Below are positions 27,436 through 35,840 of a stretch of 64,000 bases of DNA, piece after piece. The notes under the pieces were generated by a model, which saw only the letters and a list, made by a program, of their open reading frames with translations, searched no databases and had not been told where the DNA came from. Positions within the stretch are counted from its first letter, which is position 1; each line of letters starts with the position of its first letter. The position numbers and the translations under genes are program-made. The DNA comes from Pollutimonas thiosulfatoxidans. Lineage in GTDB: Bacteria; Pseudomonadota; Gammaproteobacteria; Burkholderiales; Burkholderiaceae_B. Location of the stretch: NCBI RefSeq assembly GCF_004022565.1, contig NZ_CP022987.1, forward strand, positions 2,852,001 through 2,916,000, in the 5' to 3' direction.

Positions 27436-28080
27436 GTGGAAACCGTCCACGAGCTCGACACCCAGTTGATGCTCGTTATTTATCTGGTCGCCATTACCGC
27501 CGAGGCCATGTCCGGAGCGCTGGCGGCCGGACGTCGCCATATGGACATCTTTGGTGTGGCCGTCATTGCGTTCGTTACCGCCCTGGGCGGCGGCACCATC
27601 CGCGACGTCATTCTTGGCCACTACCCCATAGGCTGGACCCAGCACCCCGAGTACGTCTACCTGGTGCTGGGCGCCGGGCTATTGACTACGGTGATAGCGC
27701 GCTACATGCATCGCCTGCATCGCATTTTTCTTGCGCTGGATGCCATGGGCTTGATCGCGTTCTCGCTGATAGGCAGCAATATTGCGCTGGCATTGGGTTA
27801 CCCGACTGTCGTGGTGATCATGTCCGGCATGATCACCGGCATCAGCGGGGGCATCTTGCGCGATGTGCTTTGCAACCAAGTGCCGGTCGTATTCCGGCGC
27901 GAGCTATATGCCAGCGTTTCGCTGGCCGTCTGTGCGCTTTTCCTGATACTGAAAGCGCAGGGCGTAGGCATGAACCTTAATACGGCAATTTGCTTCACCA
28001 GCGGCCTGAGCTTGCGTCTGCTGGCCATCCATTTTCATTGGCGGCTGCCTACCTTTACGTATCGCCAACGCTGGGATTGA
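27436..28080 (+). CDS. Trimeric intracellular cation channel family protein (UPF0126/YicG)
   Basis: A 214-residue membrane protein of the bacterial TRIC-like family with seven hydrophobic segments arranged as two repeated units. Signatures are AEAMSGALAAGRRHMDIFGV and TALGGGTIRDVILG in the first half and SGMITGISGGILRDVLCNQVP in the second. GTG at 27436 is 3 bases after the dsbA stop; an internal ATG at 27469 is an alternative start. The 3' end overlaps the convergent metC gene by 26 bases. Related proteins conduct K+ or small metabolites; the substrate here is unknown. Confidence 0.85.
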   Translation: METVHELDTQLMLVIYLVAITAEAMSGALAAGRRHMDIFGVAVIAFVTALGGGTIRDVILGHYPIGWTQHPEYVYLVLGAGLLTTVIARYMHRLHRIFLALDAMGLIAFSLIGSNIALALGYPTVVVIMSGMITGISGGILRDVLCNQVPVVFRRELYASVSLAVCALFLILKAQGVGMNLNTAICFTSGLSLRLLAIHFHWRLPTFTYRQRWD

Positions 28081-29278
28081 TTTCTCCGGTAGCAGCATGC
28101 AAGGCCTGCGCGATATCGGCAATCAGGTCTTCCGGCGACTCCAGGCCAATATGCAGGCGGACTACGGCGTTTCCACTCTGCCGCCAGTAGCCGTGGCCCT
28201 GCAGAAGCGAGGTATCCACCAATTGGACGAGGCTTTCAAAGCCGCCCCATGAAAAGCCAATGCCAAACAAGGCCAGGCCATCCACAAAACGCCGGGCCTG
28301 ATCGTTGGACAGCTTCAGTTCTACGGCAAGCATGCCGTTGGAACCGGTGCAGTCCCGCTTCCAGAGCGCATGCCCGGGATCTCCCGGCAGAGCCGGATGA
28401 TAAATGCGTTCGACTTCGGTACGACTTGCCAGGAAGGCGCACACGCGCAACGCGTTGTCGGCGCTTTGCCGCATCCGGATAGGCAGTGTGCGCGCGCCGC
28501 GTAAGGCCAGCCAGGCGTCGTCCGCACTGATCGAATACCCCATCGCATAATGGGTTTCGCCCAGGCGCTTGATCAGACCGGCGTCCTTGGCCATGACGGC
28601 GCCCAGCATCAGGTCGGAGTGCCCGCCCACATATTTCGTGCCTGCCACGATAGATACGTCCGCGCCCAGATCCAGCGGGCGGTATATATAGCCGGAGCCC
28701 CAGGTATTGTCGACAGCCAGTATCAGCCCATGCTCGTGCGCAAAGCTGGCCAGCGCAGGGATGTCCAGCATCTCGAACAGCAAGGAGCCCGGCGACTCCA
28801 CGTAAAGCATGCGCGTGTTGGGCCGCAGTTGCCCCTGCAATTGCGCGACGGTGGCATGGCAGTAGCTAACTTCGATATCCATGCGCGACAGCACCGTCTT
28901 GTCCAGATAGCGAACAGGGCCATAGGCGCAGTCTGCCACCAGCACGTGATCTTTAGCATCAAGCAGGCTGAACATGGCCAGCGTGATCGCGGCGAGGCCG
29001 GACGACGCCAGGAAGGCGCGGTCCGCCCCCTCGAGCTCGCAGAACACGTCCTCGAGCGCGGCATGGGTATCCATGCCCATGCGCCCATAGGTTACGCGGC
29101 GCTCGCCCCTGGCTTTGGCCGCCTGCGCCTTGTCCAGCGCCGCCAGATTCTCGAAACGTACTGTACTGGTGCGCATGGAAGGCAAAGCTACCGGGGCAGC
29201 GCCCGTTACGGGATCGAAGCTGGCCATGCCAGTATGTTGCAGCAGGGTGTCCAGGCGGGCAGAGGTGGGTTTGGCCAT
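28055..29278 (-). CDS. metC: Cystathionine beta-lyase
   Basis: A 407-residue PLP enzyme of the Cys/Met metabolism (gamma) family. It matches MetC-type lyases (start LDTLLQHTG, then FENLAALDKAQAAKARGERRVTYGRMG), with the PLP lysine Lys215 in AGTKYVGGHSD and NTWGSGYIYRPLDLGADVS before it. It would split cystathionine to homocysteine, pyruvate and ammonia in methionine synthesis. Distinguishing it from other C-S lyases needs experiment. It is divergent from a LysE-type gene, a possible amino-acid exporter. Confidence 0.9.
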   Translation of the reverse strand: MAKPTSARLDTLLQHTGMASFDPVTGAAPVALPSMRTSTVRFENLAALDKAQAAKARGERRVTYGRMGMDTHAALEDVFCELEGADRAFLASSGLAAITLAMFSLLDAKDHVLVADCAYGPVRYLDKTVLSRMDIEVSYCHATVAQLQGQLRPNTRMLYVESPGSLLFEMLDIPALASFAHEHGLILAVDNTWGSGYIYRPLDLGADVSIVAGTKYVGGHSDLMLGAVMAKDAGLIKRLGETHYAMGYSISADDAWLALRGARTLPIRMRQSADNALRVCAFLASRTEVERIYHPALPGDPGHALWKRDCTGSNGMLAVELKLSNDQARRFVDGLALFGIGFSWGGFESLVQLVDTSLLQGHGYWRQSGNAVVRLHIGLESPEDLIADIAQALHAATGEINPSVGDT

Positions 29279-29343
29279 GGTGTGTGGTAAAAGAATTCCA
29301 GATAATCCAACCCCGATGATAATGGATACCGCTACGGCGCATC

Positions 29344-29970
29344 ATGCTGACTTTCGACATCGCCCTATCGTTCTTTGGCATCGCCGTGCTGCTCGCGCTG
29401 GCGCCCGGACCCGACAACGTCTTTGTCGTGATGCAGTCGGCCATGTGGGGTCGCCGCTCGGGCATGTTGGTGGTGCTGGGGCTGTGCACCGGCCTTATCG
29501 GTCACACTGCTGCAGTCGCCATCGGGCTGGCCGCCATTTTTGCGACATCCGCAACCGCCTTTAATTTTTTGAAGCTTGCCGGCGCCGCCTACCTGGTTTA
29601 TTTGGCGTGGGGGGCCTTGACCGCCAACGGTCGCCCGACCACAGATGACAAGCCCTTGCATAGCAGCGGCCTTGCGCTGTATCGGCGCGGGATAGTCATG
29701 AATCTGACCAATCCCAAGGTGTCGATCTTTTTTCTTGCCTTTCTGCCGCAGTTCACCACGCCTGCGCGGGGTTCGGTGGCGCTGCAAACCTTATTGCTTG
29801 GTGCGCTCTTCATGCTGGCAACGCTACTGGTATTTGGCGTGCTGGCCTGGTTCGCAGGTGCCCTGGGCGAGAAGATGCAGTCTTCCGCGAGATGGCAGAA
29901 ACTGCTTAACCGGGCGGCGGGCGTGGTGTTCCTGGGACTGGCCGTGAAGCTGGCGATGTCTCATCGGTAG
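29344..29970 (+). CDS. LysE/RhtB family amino-acid exporter
   Basis: A 208-residue, six-helix exporter of the LysE family with LALAPGPDNVFVVMQSAMWG and NLTNPKVSIFFLAFLPQF. It is the second LysE-type gene in the window and is clearly diverged from the one at 10878. Divergent placement next to metC suggests export of a sulfur amino acid or related compound, but this is only inference. Confidence 0.88.
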   Translation: MLTFDIALSFFGIAVLLALAPGPDNVFVVMQSAMWGRRSGMLVVLGLCTGLIGHTAAVAIGLAAIFATSATAFNFLKLAGAAYLVYLAWGALTANGRPTTDDKPLHSSGLALYRRGIVMNLTNPKVSIFFLAFLPQFTTPARGSVALQTLLLGALFMLATLLVFGVLAWFAGALGEKMQSSARWQKLLNRAAGVVFLGLAVKLAMSHR

Positions 29971-29980
29971 CCCGGCGCGG

Positions 29981-30745
29981 CTACACCACCAAGGCGGTCA
30001 AACCGATAGCCAACAACATGAACAGCGACACCCGTCTCACTCGTTCTTGATGCTGGCCCATAGACCACCGATGCAAGAGGGCCCCCAACAAGCTGGCCAG
30101 AACAGCAGCCGGCAACAAGAGCAGAATATAGACGCCCTGCTGGGCCGTAAGTAAGCCACCGACAGCTAATGGCACCAGGGTTGCGACTTGCGCCATACTG
30201 AAATAGACCAAGCTTACTGCCCGCAGCACGGCCATTGGCAAAGAGCGATCCGATAACATATATAGAATGACCGGCGGCCCGCCTATGCCAGCGATGGCCG
30301 TCATAACGCCGCTTAAGGCACCGGCTGCTGTGTCCTGAACCAGGCCACGCCGACCACGATAATGCCACCCGGCCAACATCAGAAGCGCGACCAGAATCAC
30401 AATGACAGCGATCGTCTTGCGCATGACGGCAGGGTCCACCATATGCAGCATGGCAAGACCGATAGGCAAGCCCAGCAATGAGGGAACGAACAGGCGCGCA
30501 ACCAGCCGCCAGTCGACATTACGCAAAGCGTCTGGCAGCATCTGAAAGGTGGTCAGAAGATTCAGACTTAGCACCAGCACCACGACATCGGTGGGTGACA
30601 TCAGCAAACTGAACACCGGCGCCATCAGCAAGCCGGCGCCAAATCCCGAGAAGCCCCTCATGGCGCTACCGACAAAGGTAGCGCCGGCCAGTACAGCAAA
30701 TATGGGCAGCGAGGGCAGGTGCTGCAACGCCCAGTCGGGGATCAC
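29981..30745 (-). CDS. TSUP family transporter (TauE/SafE-like sulfite/organic anion exporter)
   Basis: A 254-residue membrane protein of the 4-toluene sulfonate uptake/sulfite exporter family, with about eight hydrophobic segments and the two family motifs GFSGFGAGLLMAP and IAGIGGPPVILY in equivalent halves. The start is GTG at 30745. It follows the ABC permease by 10 bases and is the last gene of the minus-strand importer operon. In sulfonate utilisation such proteins export the sulfite released; here no desulfonating enzyme is adjacent. Confidence 0.85.
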   Translation of the reverse strand: MIPDWALQHLPSLPIFAVLAGATFVGSAMRGFSGFGAGLLMAPVFSLLMSPTDVVVLVLSLNLLTTFQMLPDALRNVDWRLVARLFVPSLLGLPIGLAMLHMVDPAVMRKTIAVIVILVALLMLAGWHYRGRRGLVQDTAAGALSGVMTAIAGIGGPPVILYMLSDRSLPMAVLRAVSLVYFSMAQVATLVPLAVGGLLTAQQGVYILLLLPAAVLASLLGALLHRWSMGQHQERVRRVSLFMLLAIGLTALVV

Positions 30746-30755
30746 TTTGCTCTAT

Positions 30756-31634
30756 TTAGCTTTGCATGCCCCAGCGCCGAATCGTGCACTTTTCCAGAGA
30801 GTTGAATATGACGTTCTCGACAAACAGGCCGATGAGTATCACCATGAACAATCCTGCAAAGACACTGGGTATTTCAAGCATGTTCTTGTTCTGATAGATA
30901 AACCAGCCCAGGCCCCCCGAGCCGGAACTGACTCCAAAAACGAGCTCCGCGGCAATCAGGGTTCGCCAGGCAAATGCCCAACCGATCTTCAGTCCGGACA
31001 AGATGCTTGCAAAGGCCGCCGGAATAAGTATGCGCCACACGTAGCGGAATCCGCCCAGGCCGTAGTTGCGCCCCACCATCCGCAGCGTAGGCGAGACCGA
31101 CAGAAAGCCCGAATGGGTATTTAACGCGACCGCCCACAGCACCGAGTGCACCAGTACAAAGACCAAGCTGCCCTCGCCCAGTCCAAACCAGATCAGGGCC
31201 AAGGGCAACAAGGCAATGGCTGGCAGAGGGTTGAACATTGCCGTCAGTGTTTCGAGGATGTCCGTACCGATGCGTGTGGTAATGGCCAATACCGTCAGCA
31301 AAGCAGCCAACGCGATTCCCACTGCGTAGCCGACGAGCAGTACGCGTATGGATGTCCAGGCCTTAAGCAGCAGTCCGCCCGACGCAATACCCTCGAACAG
31401 CGCCCTCACCGTGTCCACGAACGTGGGGAATATCAAGGGGTTGTTCAGGTTATTTGCGTAGACCTGCCAGATCACGGCAAGGACCACAAGAATAAAAAGC
31501 TTGCGTATGCCACCGATGTTGGACACACGCTCCCATGCAGACAATGGCTTCTCGACGATTCCGAAAGACTCCGAGGCGATGGGCTCGTAGTGGACTTCGG
31601 GGCGTGGCCGCCTCATCTCGATAGAATCAGGCAT
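30756..31634 (-). CDS. ABC transporter permease, NitT/TauT (SsuC/TauC) type
   Basis: A 292-residue inner-membrane permease. Six hydrophobic segments surround the BPD-type EAA loop (GGFRYVWRILIPAAFASILSGLKIGWAFAWRTLIAAE), which is the SsuC/TauC form. The start at 31634 has GGAGGTG 5 bases upstream and overlaps the ATPase stop codon by 8 bases; a start at 31652 is less likely. It forms the channel of an importer for a sulfonate, nitrate-like or other organic anion. Confidence 0.9.
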   Translation of the reverse strand: MPDSIEMRRPRPEVHYEPIASESFGIVEKPLSAWERVSNIGGIRKLFILVVLAVIWQVYANNLNNPLIFPTFVDTVRALFEGIASGGLLLKAWTSIRVLLVGYAVGIALAALLTVLAITTRIGTDILETLTAMFNPLPAIALLPLALIWFGLGEGSLVFVLVHSVLWAVALNTHSGFLSVSPTLRMVGRNYGLGGFRYVWRILIPAAFASILSGLKIGWAFAWRTLIAAELVFGVSSGSGGLGWFIYQNKNMLEIPSVFAGLFMVILIGLFVENVIFNSLEKCTIRRWGMQS

Positions 31635-32427
31635 GATGCACCTCCCGTTCATCTTCGACCTTGTCGGCGAACAGCATGTGGTTGATCTTGTCTTCCAACG
31701 CCTGATGCAGGGCCGGATCGTGCTCGTCCCGCGCGAGGCTGTTCAGTTCGGCCTTCACCTGCCCGGGGTGCGGTGTCAGCAACAATATGCGGCTACCGAT
31801 TCGTATGGCTTCGGGAATGGAGTGCGTCACGAACAGAACCGTGAATTTGGTGTCGTCCCATAACTGCAGTAGCTCGTCCTGCATCTTGCGGCGGGTCAAG
31901 GCGTCCAGCGCGGCAAACGGCTCGTCCATCAAAAGAATGGCCGGCTCCATTGCCATGCCGCGCGCGATGGCTACACGTTGCTTCATCCCGCCGGACAACA
32001 TATGCGGGTGGCTGTCAGCAAACTTGGTCAAATTGACCTTGGCGATATATTCCAAGGCTTTCTCGCGCGCTTCTCGCTTGTTCAGCTTTCCGCTGGCATG
32101 CAAAGGAAAAGCGACATTCTCGGCTATGGTCTTCCAGGGCAGCAGCTGATCGAATTCCTGGAAAACCATCATGCGGTCCGGGCCGGGGCGTTGCACTTCG
32201 CGGCCTTGCAGCCGGATGGTGCCCTCAATAGGCGTCAGGTAACCGCCCACAGCCTTCAACAAGGAAGACTTGCCGCAGCCGGAAGGTCCCAGCAGCACGA
32301 ATCGATCGCCCGATTCCACACTGAAACTGACTTTGTAGGTTGCCGTAATTAAATGCTCTACGGTCTTGTATTGCAGCGTCACGCCCTGAACTTCAAGTAG
32401 CGACCCTTGCACATCATGCTGATTCAT
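31627..32427 (-). CDS. ABC transporter ATP-binding protein, NitT/TauT (SsuB/TauB) type
   Basis: A 266-residue ATPase. Walker A GPSGCGKSS, the Q-loop region VFQEFDQLLPWKT (typical of the SsuB/TauB family), signature LSGGMKQRV and Walker B ILLMDEPFAALD are all intact. The ATG at 32427 has GAGG 7 bases upstream. It is separated from the binding-protein gene by a strong hairpin and overlaps the permease gene. Confidence 0.92.
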   Translation of the reverse strand: MNQHDVQGSLLEVQGVTLQYKTVEHLITATYKVSFSVESGDRFVLLGPSGCGKSSLLKAVGGYLTPIEGTIRLQGREVQRPGPDRMMVFQEFDQLLPWKTIAENVAFPLHASGKLNKREAREKALEYIAKVNLTKFADSHPHMLSGGMKQRVAIARGMAMEPAILLMDEPFAALDALTRRKMQDELLQLWDDTKFTVLFVTHSIPEAIRIGSRILLLTPHPGQVKAELNSLARDEHDPALHQALEDKINHMLFADKVEDEREVHHA

Positions 32428-32447
32428 TTGCAACCTCTATCCTAAGT

Positions 32448-32475
32448 GGCGCGCCAGCAAAAATCCTGGCGCGCC
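32448..32475 (-). other. Intercistronic hairpin after the ABC binding-protein gene
   Basis: GGCGCGCCA (32448-32456) and TGGCGCGCC (32467-32475) are perfect complements around a 10-base loop. It lies between the stop of the substrate-binding protein and the ribosome-binding site of the ATPase gene. There is no T run on the minus strand, so readthrough is expected; such hairpins usually stabilise the upstream message and give more binding protein than membrane components. Confidence 0.6.
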
Positions 32476-32483
32476 GGAGCGAC

Positions 32484-33494
32484 TTAGCTTCCCTTCAGAT
32501 CATGGATTTCGGGAAAGAACAGATCGGTCCAGGCTTCCGGACGATTCTTGAGCGTACCCACGTCATTCATGAACTGGGCGTATGGCAAGACGCGCTCGGG
32601 CGCCAGCGTGTAGTGGATCTCGGGGTCGCGAATCATCTTCTCGATGAATTCGACAGCTTCCTTGCCCCCCGTATCCTTCACGTAAAGCTCTGCCGCCTCA
32701 CGCGGATTCGCATTGATCCAGTCTGTCGCCTCTTTGAGTGCGTCCAGAACGGCCTTGAAGGTCTTAGGGTTCTCGGTGCGGAACTTGTCGGTGCCCCATA
32801 CCATCAAGAACGTGTTGGCCCCGCCCATGATGTCGTAGGAATTCAATACGACATGCACCCCTTCCTTATCCAGCGCCATATATTGGAACGGTGGCGTCGT
32901 GAAGGTGGATCGGATGCCTGCCGAACCAGACAGCATTGCATTCAGCCCCTCTGGATGCGGTAGATTCACCATTAGGGAATTGAGCTTCTTGTAGTTCTCT
33001 TTTCCCCATTCCTTGGCAGCAGCCATTTGCAGATATACCGTTTGCACCGATGAGCCCGCGCCCGCCATGGCGATCTTGTCTTTCTCGGTAAAGTCCTTAA
33101 TGGTCTTGATCTCGGGCGCAATGCTGACCAGCAGGTTCGGCATGGAACTTAGGGCGGCCACGCCGTGTACCTTCACGTTTGTGCGCGTTTTGTCCCAAAG
33201 AATAATCGCCGGGCCCGTGCCGCCCGCGGCGAAATTCAGCTGCCCGGACAGCAGGGCGTCATTGGCGGCAGAGCCGGATCCAAACCGTGACCAGGTCACT
33301 TTGGTGTCGGCCAAGCCTGCTGCCTTAAGCTGCTTTTCGACCAACTGGTTGTTGTTCATTACCGTCAAGGGCAAATAGCCGATGCCGAACTGGCGCGCCA
33401 GCGTGACTTCGCTGGTTTCAGCGTGCGCTGCGCCGGCCATCATAAGGGCGCATAAGGTGCCGGCCGCCAATTGTAGGTATGGTTTTGTCTTCAT
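32484..33494 (-). CDS. ABC transporter substrate-binding protein, NitT/TauT family
   Basis: A 336-residue periplasmic receptor with a signal peptide (1-25, ending GAAHA). It has the NMT1/SsuA-like pattern: FGIGYLPLTVMNNNQLVEKQLKAAGL, SGQLNFAAGGTGPAIILWDKT and MAGAGSSVQTVYLQMAAAKEWG. These receptors bind sulfonates, nitrate, thiamine precursors or aromatic acids; the ligand is not evident. It begins the importer part of the locus, 89 bases after gntR; that gap has a ribosome-binding site (AAGGAGAAC) and no clear promoter. Confidence 0.9.
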   Translation of the reverse strand: MKTKPYLQLAAGTLCALMMAGAAHAETSEVTLARQFGIGYLPLTVMNNNQLVEKQLKAAGLADTKVTWSRFGSGSAANDALLSGQLNFAAGGTGPAIILWDKTRTNVKVHGVAALSSMPNLLVSIAPEIKTIKDFTEKDKIAMAGAGSSVQTVYLQMAAAKEWGKENYKKLNSLMVNLPHPEGLNAMLSGSAGIRSTFTTPPFQYMALDKEGVHVVLNSYDIMGGANTFLMVWGTDKFRTENPKTFKAVLDALKEATDWINANPREAAELYVKDTGGKEAVEFIEKMIRDPEIHYTLAPERVLPYAQFMNDVGTLKNRPEAWTDLFFPEIHDLKGS

Positions 33495-33583
33495 TTTGTT
33501 CTCCTTTGGATCAATGTTCCGCTGTTTGTCCCGCGGTGTTGTTTCACTACTCGTGGCGCTCTTCTGGCGTAGCGCTCGCCCTT

Positions 33584-34294
33584 TTACAGGACGTACTTGA
33601 TATAACGCGCAAGAAACTTCTTCGCGTTGCGTATGTTGGCCCGACGCAGTTGCTCGGCGGCGTCGCAGTCCCCACGGCGCATAGCCTCCAGCACCGCGCG
33701 GTGTTCCCGCACGCCGATCTCACCGCGCCCCGGCAAGATGATGATGCGGCGGATGAGTACCTGCGTTTTTTCGTAAATGTTGTCCAGCGCTTGCGCGAGG
33801 ACCGGGTTGGCCGCGGCTTCGATGCAGCGGCGACGGAAGCTATCGTAAATTTCGGTATACGCCTCGAAGTCGCCATTCTTGACTGCGACCTCGACCGGTC
33901 CAGAGAACTGGTCAAGCAGATCTTGCCACGACGCCGGGTCGGCATTCTGGCAGGCCAGCCGCGCGCATAAGCCTTCCAGCACTTCGCGCATATCGTAAAT
34001 GTGGAACACCTGCTGCGGCTCTAGCCGCGCCACCATGGCGCCGCGATTGGGTATGCGCTCGATCAGGCCACGTTGTTCCAGCGCTGTGAAAACATCACGT
34101 ATGCGTGTACGCGGCACATCGAACTCCTTGGCCAGTTCGTACTCGTTAAGCTTTGAACCGGGCGGCAGTTCGTAACGCGCAATGCGTTCTCGCAATATTG
34201 CGAGAACGTCCGGGCGGTCCGTGCTCTTTACCGCGACCTTGCGCAAGGGCGTAACAGCCGGTGTTGCCGATGTAGCTCTGGAACTGGACGCCAT
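33584..34294 (-). CDS. GntR-family regulator, FadR/FCD subfamily
   Basis: A 236-residue repressor-type protein. The winged helix-turn-helix lies at about residues 28-92 (PPGSKLNEYELAKEFDVPRTRIRDVFTALEQRGLIERIPNRGAMV), followed by an all-helical FCD effector domain (DMREVLEGLCARLA ... ) that usually binds an organic acid with a metal. A GGAG lies 6 bases before the ATG. It stands between the carboxylase genes and the importer genes and probably controls them; an operator-like repeat overlaps its own promoter. A related regulator is at 40570. Confidence 0.92.
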   Translation of the reverse strand: MASSSRATSATPAVTPLRKVAVKSTDRPDVLAILRERIARYELPPGSKLNEYELAKEFDVPRTRIRDVFTALEQRGLIERIPNRGAMVARLEPQQVFHIYDMREVLEGLCARLACQNADPASWQDLLDQFSGPVEVAVKNGDFEAYTEIYDSFRRRCIEAAANPVLAQALDNIYEKTQVLIRRIIILPGRGEIGVREHRAVLEAMRRGDCDAAEQLRRANIRNAKKFLARYIKYVL

Positions 34295-34326
34295 AAGTGA
34301 CTCCGCGTTGGTCCGTGCTTCAACAG

Positions 34327-34365
34327 ACGATATAAGTTGATGCCAATATTGTCAACTATTTTGTA
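34327..34365 (-). promoter_or_regulatory. Promoter and operator-like repeat upstream of the first GntR gene
   Basis: On the minus strand a perfect -35 TTGACA (34350-34355) is followed after 17 bases by TATCGT (34327-34332). AGTTGA (34335-34340) and TCAACT (34352-34357) form an inverted repeat covering the spacer and -35. The 11-mer ACTATTTTGTA at 34355-34365 occurs again before the second GntR gene, which suggests that both promoters are bound by the same or related regulators. Confidence 0.5.
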
Positions 34366-34427
34366 GCTTTAATTATCTCGATCTTGTAAACCAGACCACT
34401 TCTGCTTGGTAGCTTGGCCATAAAACA

Positions 34428-35807
34428 CTATCCCGCCTTCCTGCTTCTCTGCTTCTGCACCTCGAGAAAGTGGCCGACATAGGCCGTGGTGACTCCACCT
34501 GCAGAAAAATCAGCATCAGACAGAACCCGGTGCAGGAACTCGGCATTCGTTGACAGTCCCTCTACGGTCAAGCCCTCCAAGGCCAGCCGCAAGCGCGCAA
34601 TGGCCTCGCTGCGGTCGATGCCATGCGCAATGAGCTTTGCAACCAAGGGGTCGTAGTAGGGCGTCACGCGATCGCCCGCACGCACGCCGGTGTCAACCCG
34701 CAAGCCTTCCTGCTTCATAGGCCAAGCCAGTGTCTCTATCAGCCCCGGTGAGGGTAGAAAATTTTTCTCTGGCCGCTCGGCATAGAGGCGACACTCGACG
34801 GCGTGGCCATTCAGCGCAATGGCGTCCTGGCTGACTGGGGCGAGTTCGCCCAATGCTTGAAGTATTTGCCATGCGACCAGGTCGACCCCCGTGACCATCT
34901 CGGTGGTGGGATGCTCGACCTGTATGCGCGTGTTCATTTCAAGAAAGTAGGCTTGCTGGCGTTCGCTATCGTAGATGAACTCGACCGTCCCGGCACCGCT
35001 GTAACGCTGCTGAGCGACCAGGGCCAATGCAGCGCCATAAAGCTGCGCACGCACTGCCTCTGGAACACCAGGCGCCGGCGCCTCTTCAATAATTTTCTGG
35101 AAACGCCGTTGCACGGAGCAATCGCGATCGTAAAGATGCACGCCTTGGCCGTCCCCAAAGCCAAACACCTGCACTTCGATGTGCCGTGCGGCGGCAACAT
35201 AGCGCTCGAGGTACACACTGGAATCGCCGAAAGCCTTGCCTGCCATAGACTGAGTGGCCTCAACCACCGACAGCAACTGGGTCGCCTCGTCCACACGACG
35301 CATGCCTATCCCGCCGCCGCCTGCGGCCGCCTTGACGAGCAAGGGATAGCCGACTTGCTGGGCCGCGTCCATCACGGCCTCAGTCTGGCCCAAGGCAAAG
35401 CGTTGACTGCCGGGCAGTATCGGTACACCGGCAAGGCGCGCGATCTCGCGGGCGCGTTCTTTGTCGCCCATATCAATAATTGAAGCGGGAGACGGGCCCA
35501 CCCACCCCAAGCCGGCATCCATGACGGCCTGGGCGAAATCTGCGTTTTCCGCGAGGAAGCCATAACCTGGATGTACAAGGTCCGCACCGGTGCGGCGCGC
35601 AGCGTCGAGAATCGCGTCGACCCGCAAGTAGCTTTCACGAGCAGGCGGCGGGCCGACCAGCACCGCCTCATCCGCCAGCTCGACGTGCATGGCATGGGCA
35701 TCAGCTTCGGAATAGACAGCCACCGTTTGCAGGCCCAGCTTCTTGCAACTGGAAATGATGCGGCAGGCGATCTCGCCACGATTGGCAATCAGCAGTTTCT
35801 TGGCCAT
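34428..35807 (-). CDS. Biotin carboxylase subunit of an acyl-CoA carboxylase
   Basis: A 459-residue ATP-grasp enzyme, AccC-like, that carboxylates a biotin carrier. It has the N-terminal domain (ANRGEIACRIISSCKKLG), glycine-rich ATP loop (KAAAGGGGIGMRRV), ERYVAAARHIEVQVFGFGDGQG, and the catalytic MNTRIQVEHPTTEMVTG. No biotinyl domain follows, so the free carrier encoded upstream is its partner. It lies 33 bases after a carboxyltransferase gene. It is not the usual accBC gene pair of fatty-acid synthesis. Confidence 0.92.
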   Translation of the reverse strand: MAKKLLIANRGEIACRIISSCKKLGLQTVAVYSEADAHAMHVELADEAVLVGPPPARESYLRVDAILDAARRTGADLVHPGYGFLAENADFAQAVMDAGLGWVGPSPASIIDMGDKERAREIARLAGVPILPGSQRFALGQTEAVMDAAQQVGYPLLVKAAAGGGGIGMRRVDEATQLLSVVEATQSMAGKAFGDSSVYLERYVAAARHIEVQVFGFGDGQGVHLYDRDCSVQRRFQKIIEEAPAPGVPEAVRAQLYGAALALVAQQRYSGAGTVEFIYDSERQQAYFLEMNTRIQVEHPTTEMVTGVDLVAWQILQALGELAPVSQDAIALNGHAVECRLYAERPEKNFLPSPGLIETLAWPMKQEGLRVDTGVRAGDRVTPYYDPLVAKLIAHGIDRSEAIARLRLALEGLTVEGLSTNAEFLHRVLSDADFSAGGVTTAYVGHFLEVQKQRSRKAG

Positions 35808-35840
35808 GGTTTCAGCACGTCCTATTTATATATGCATTAA

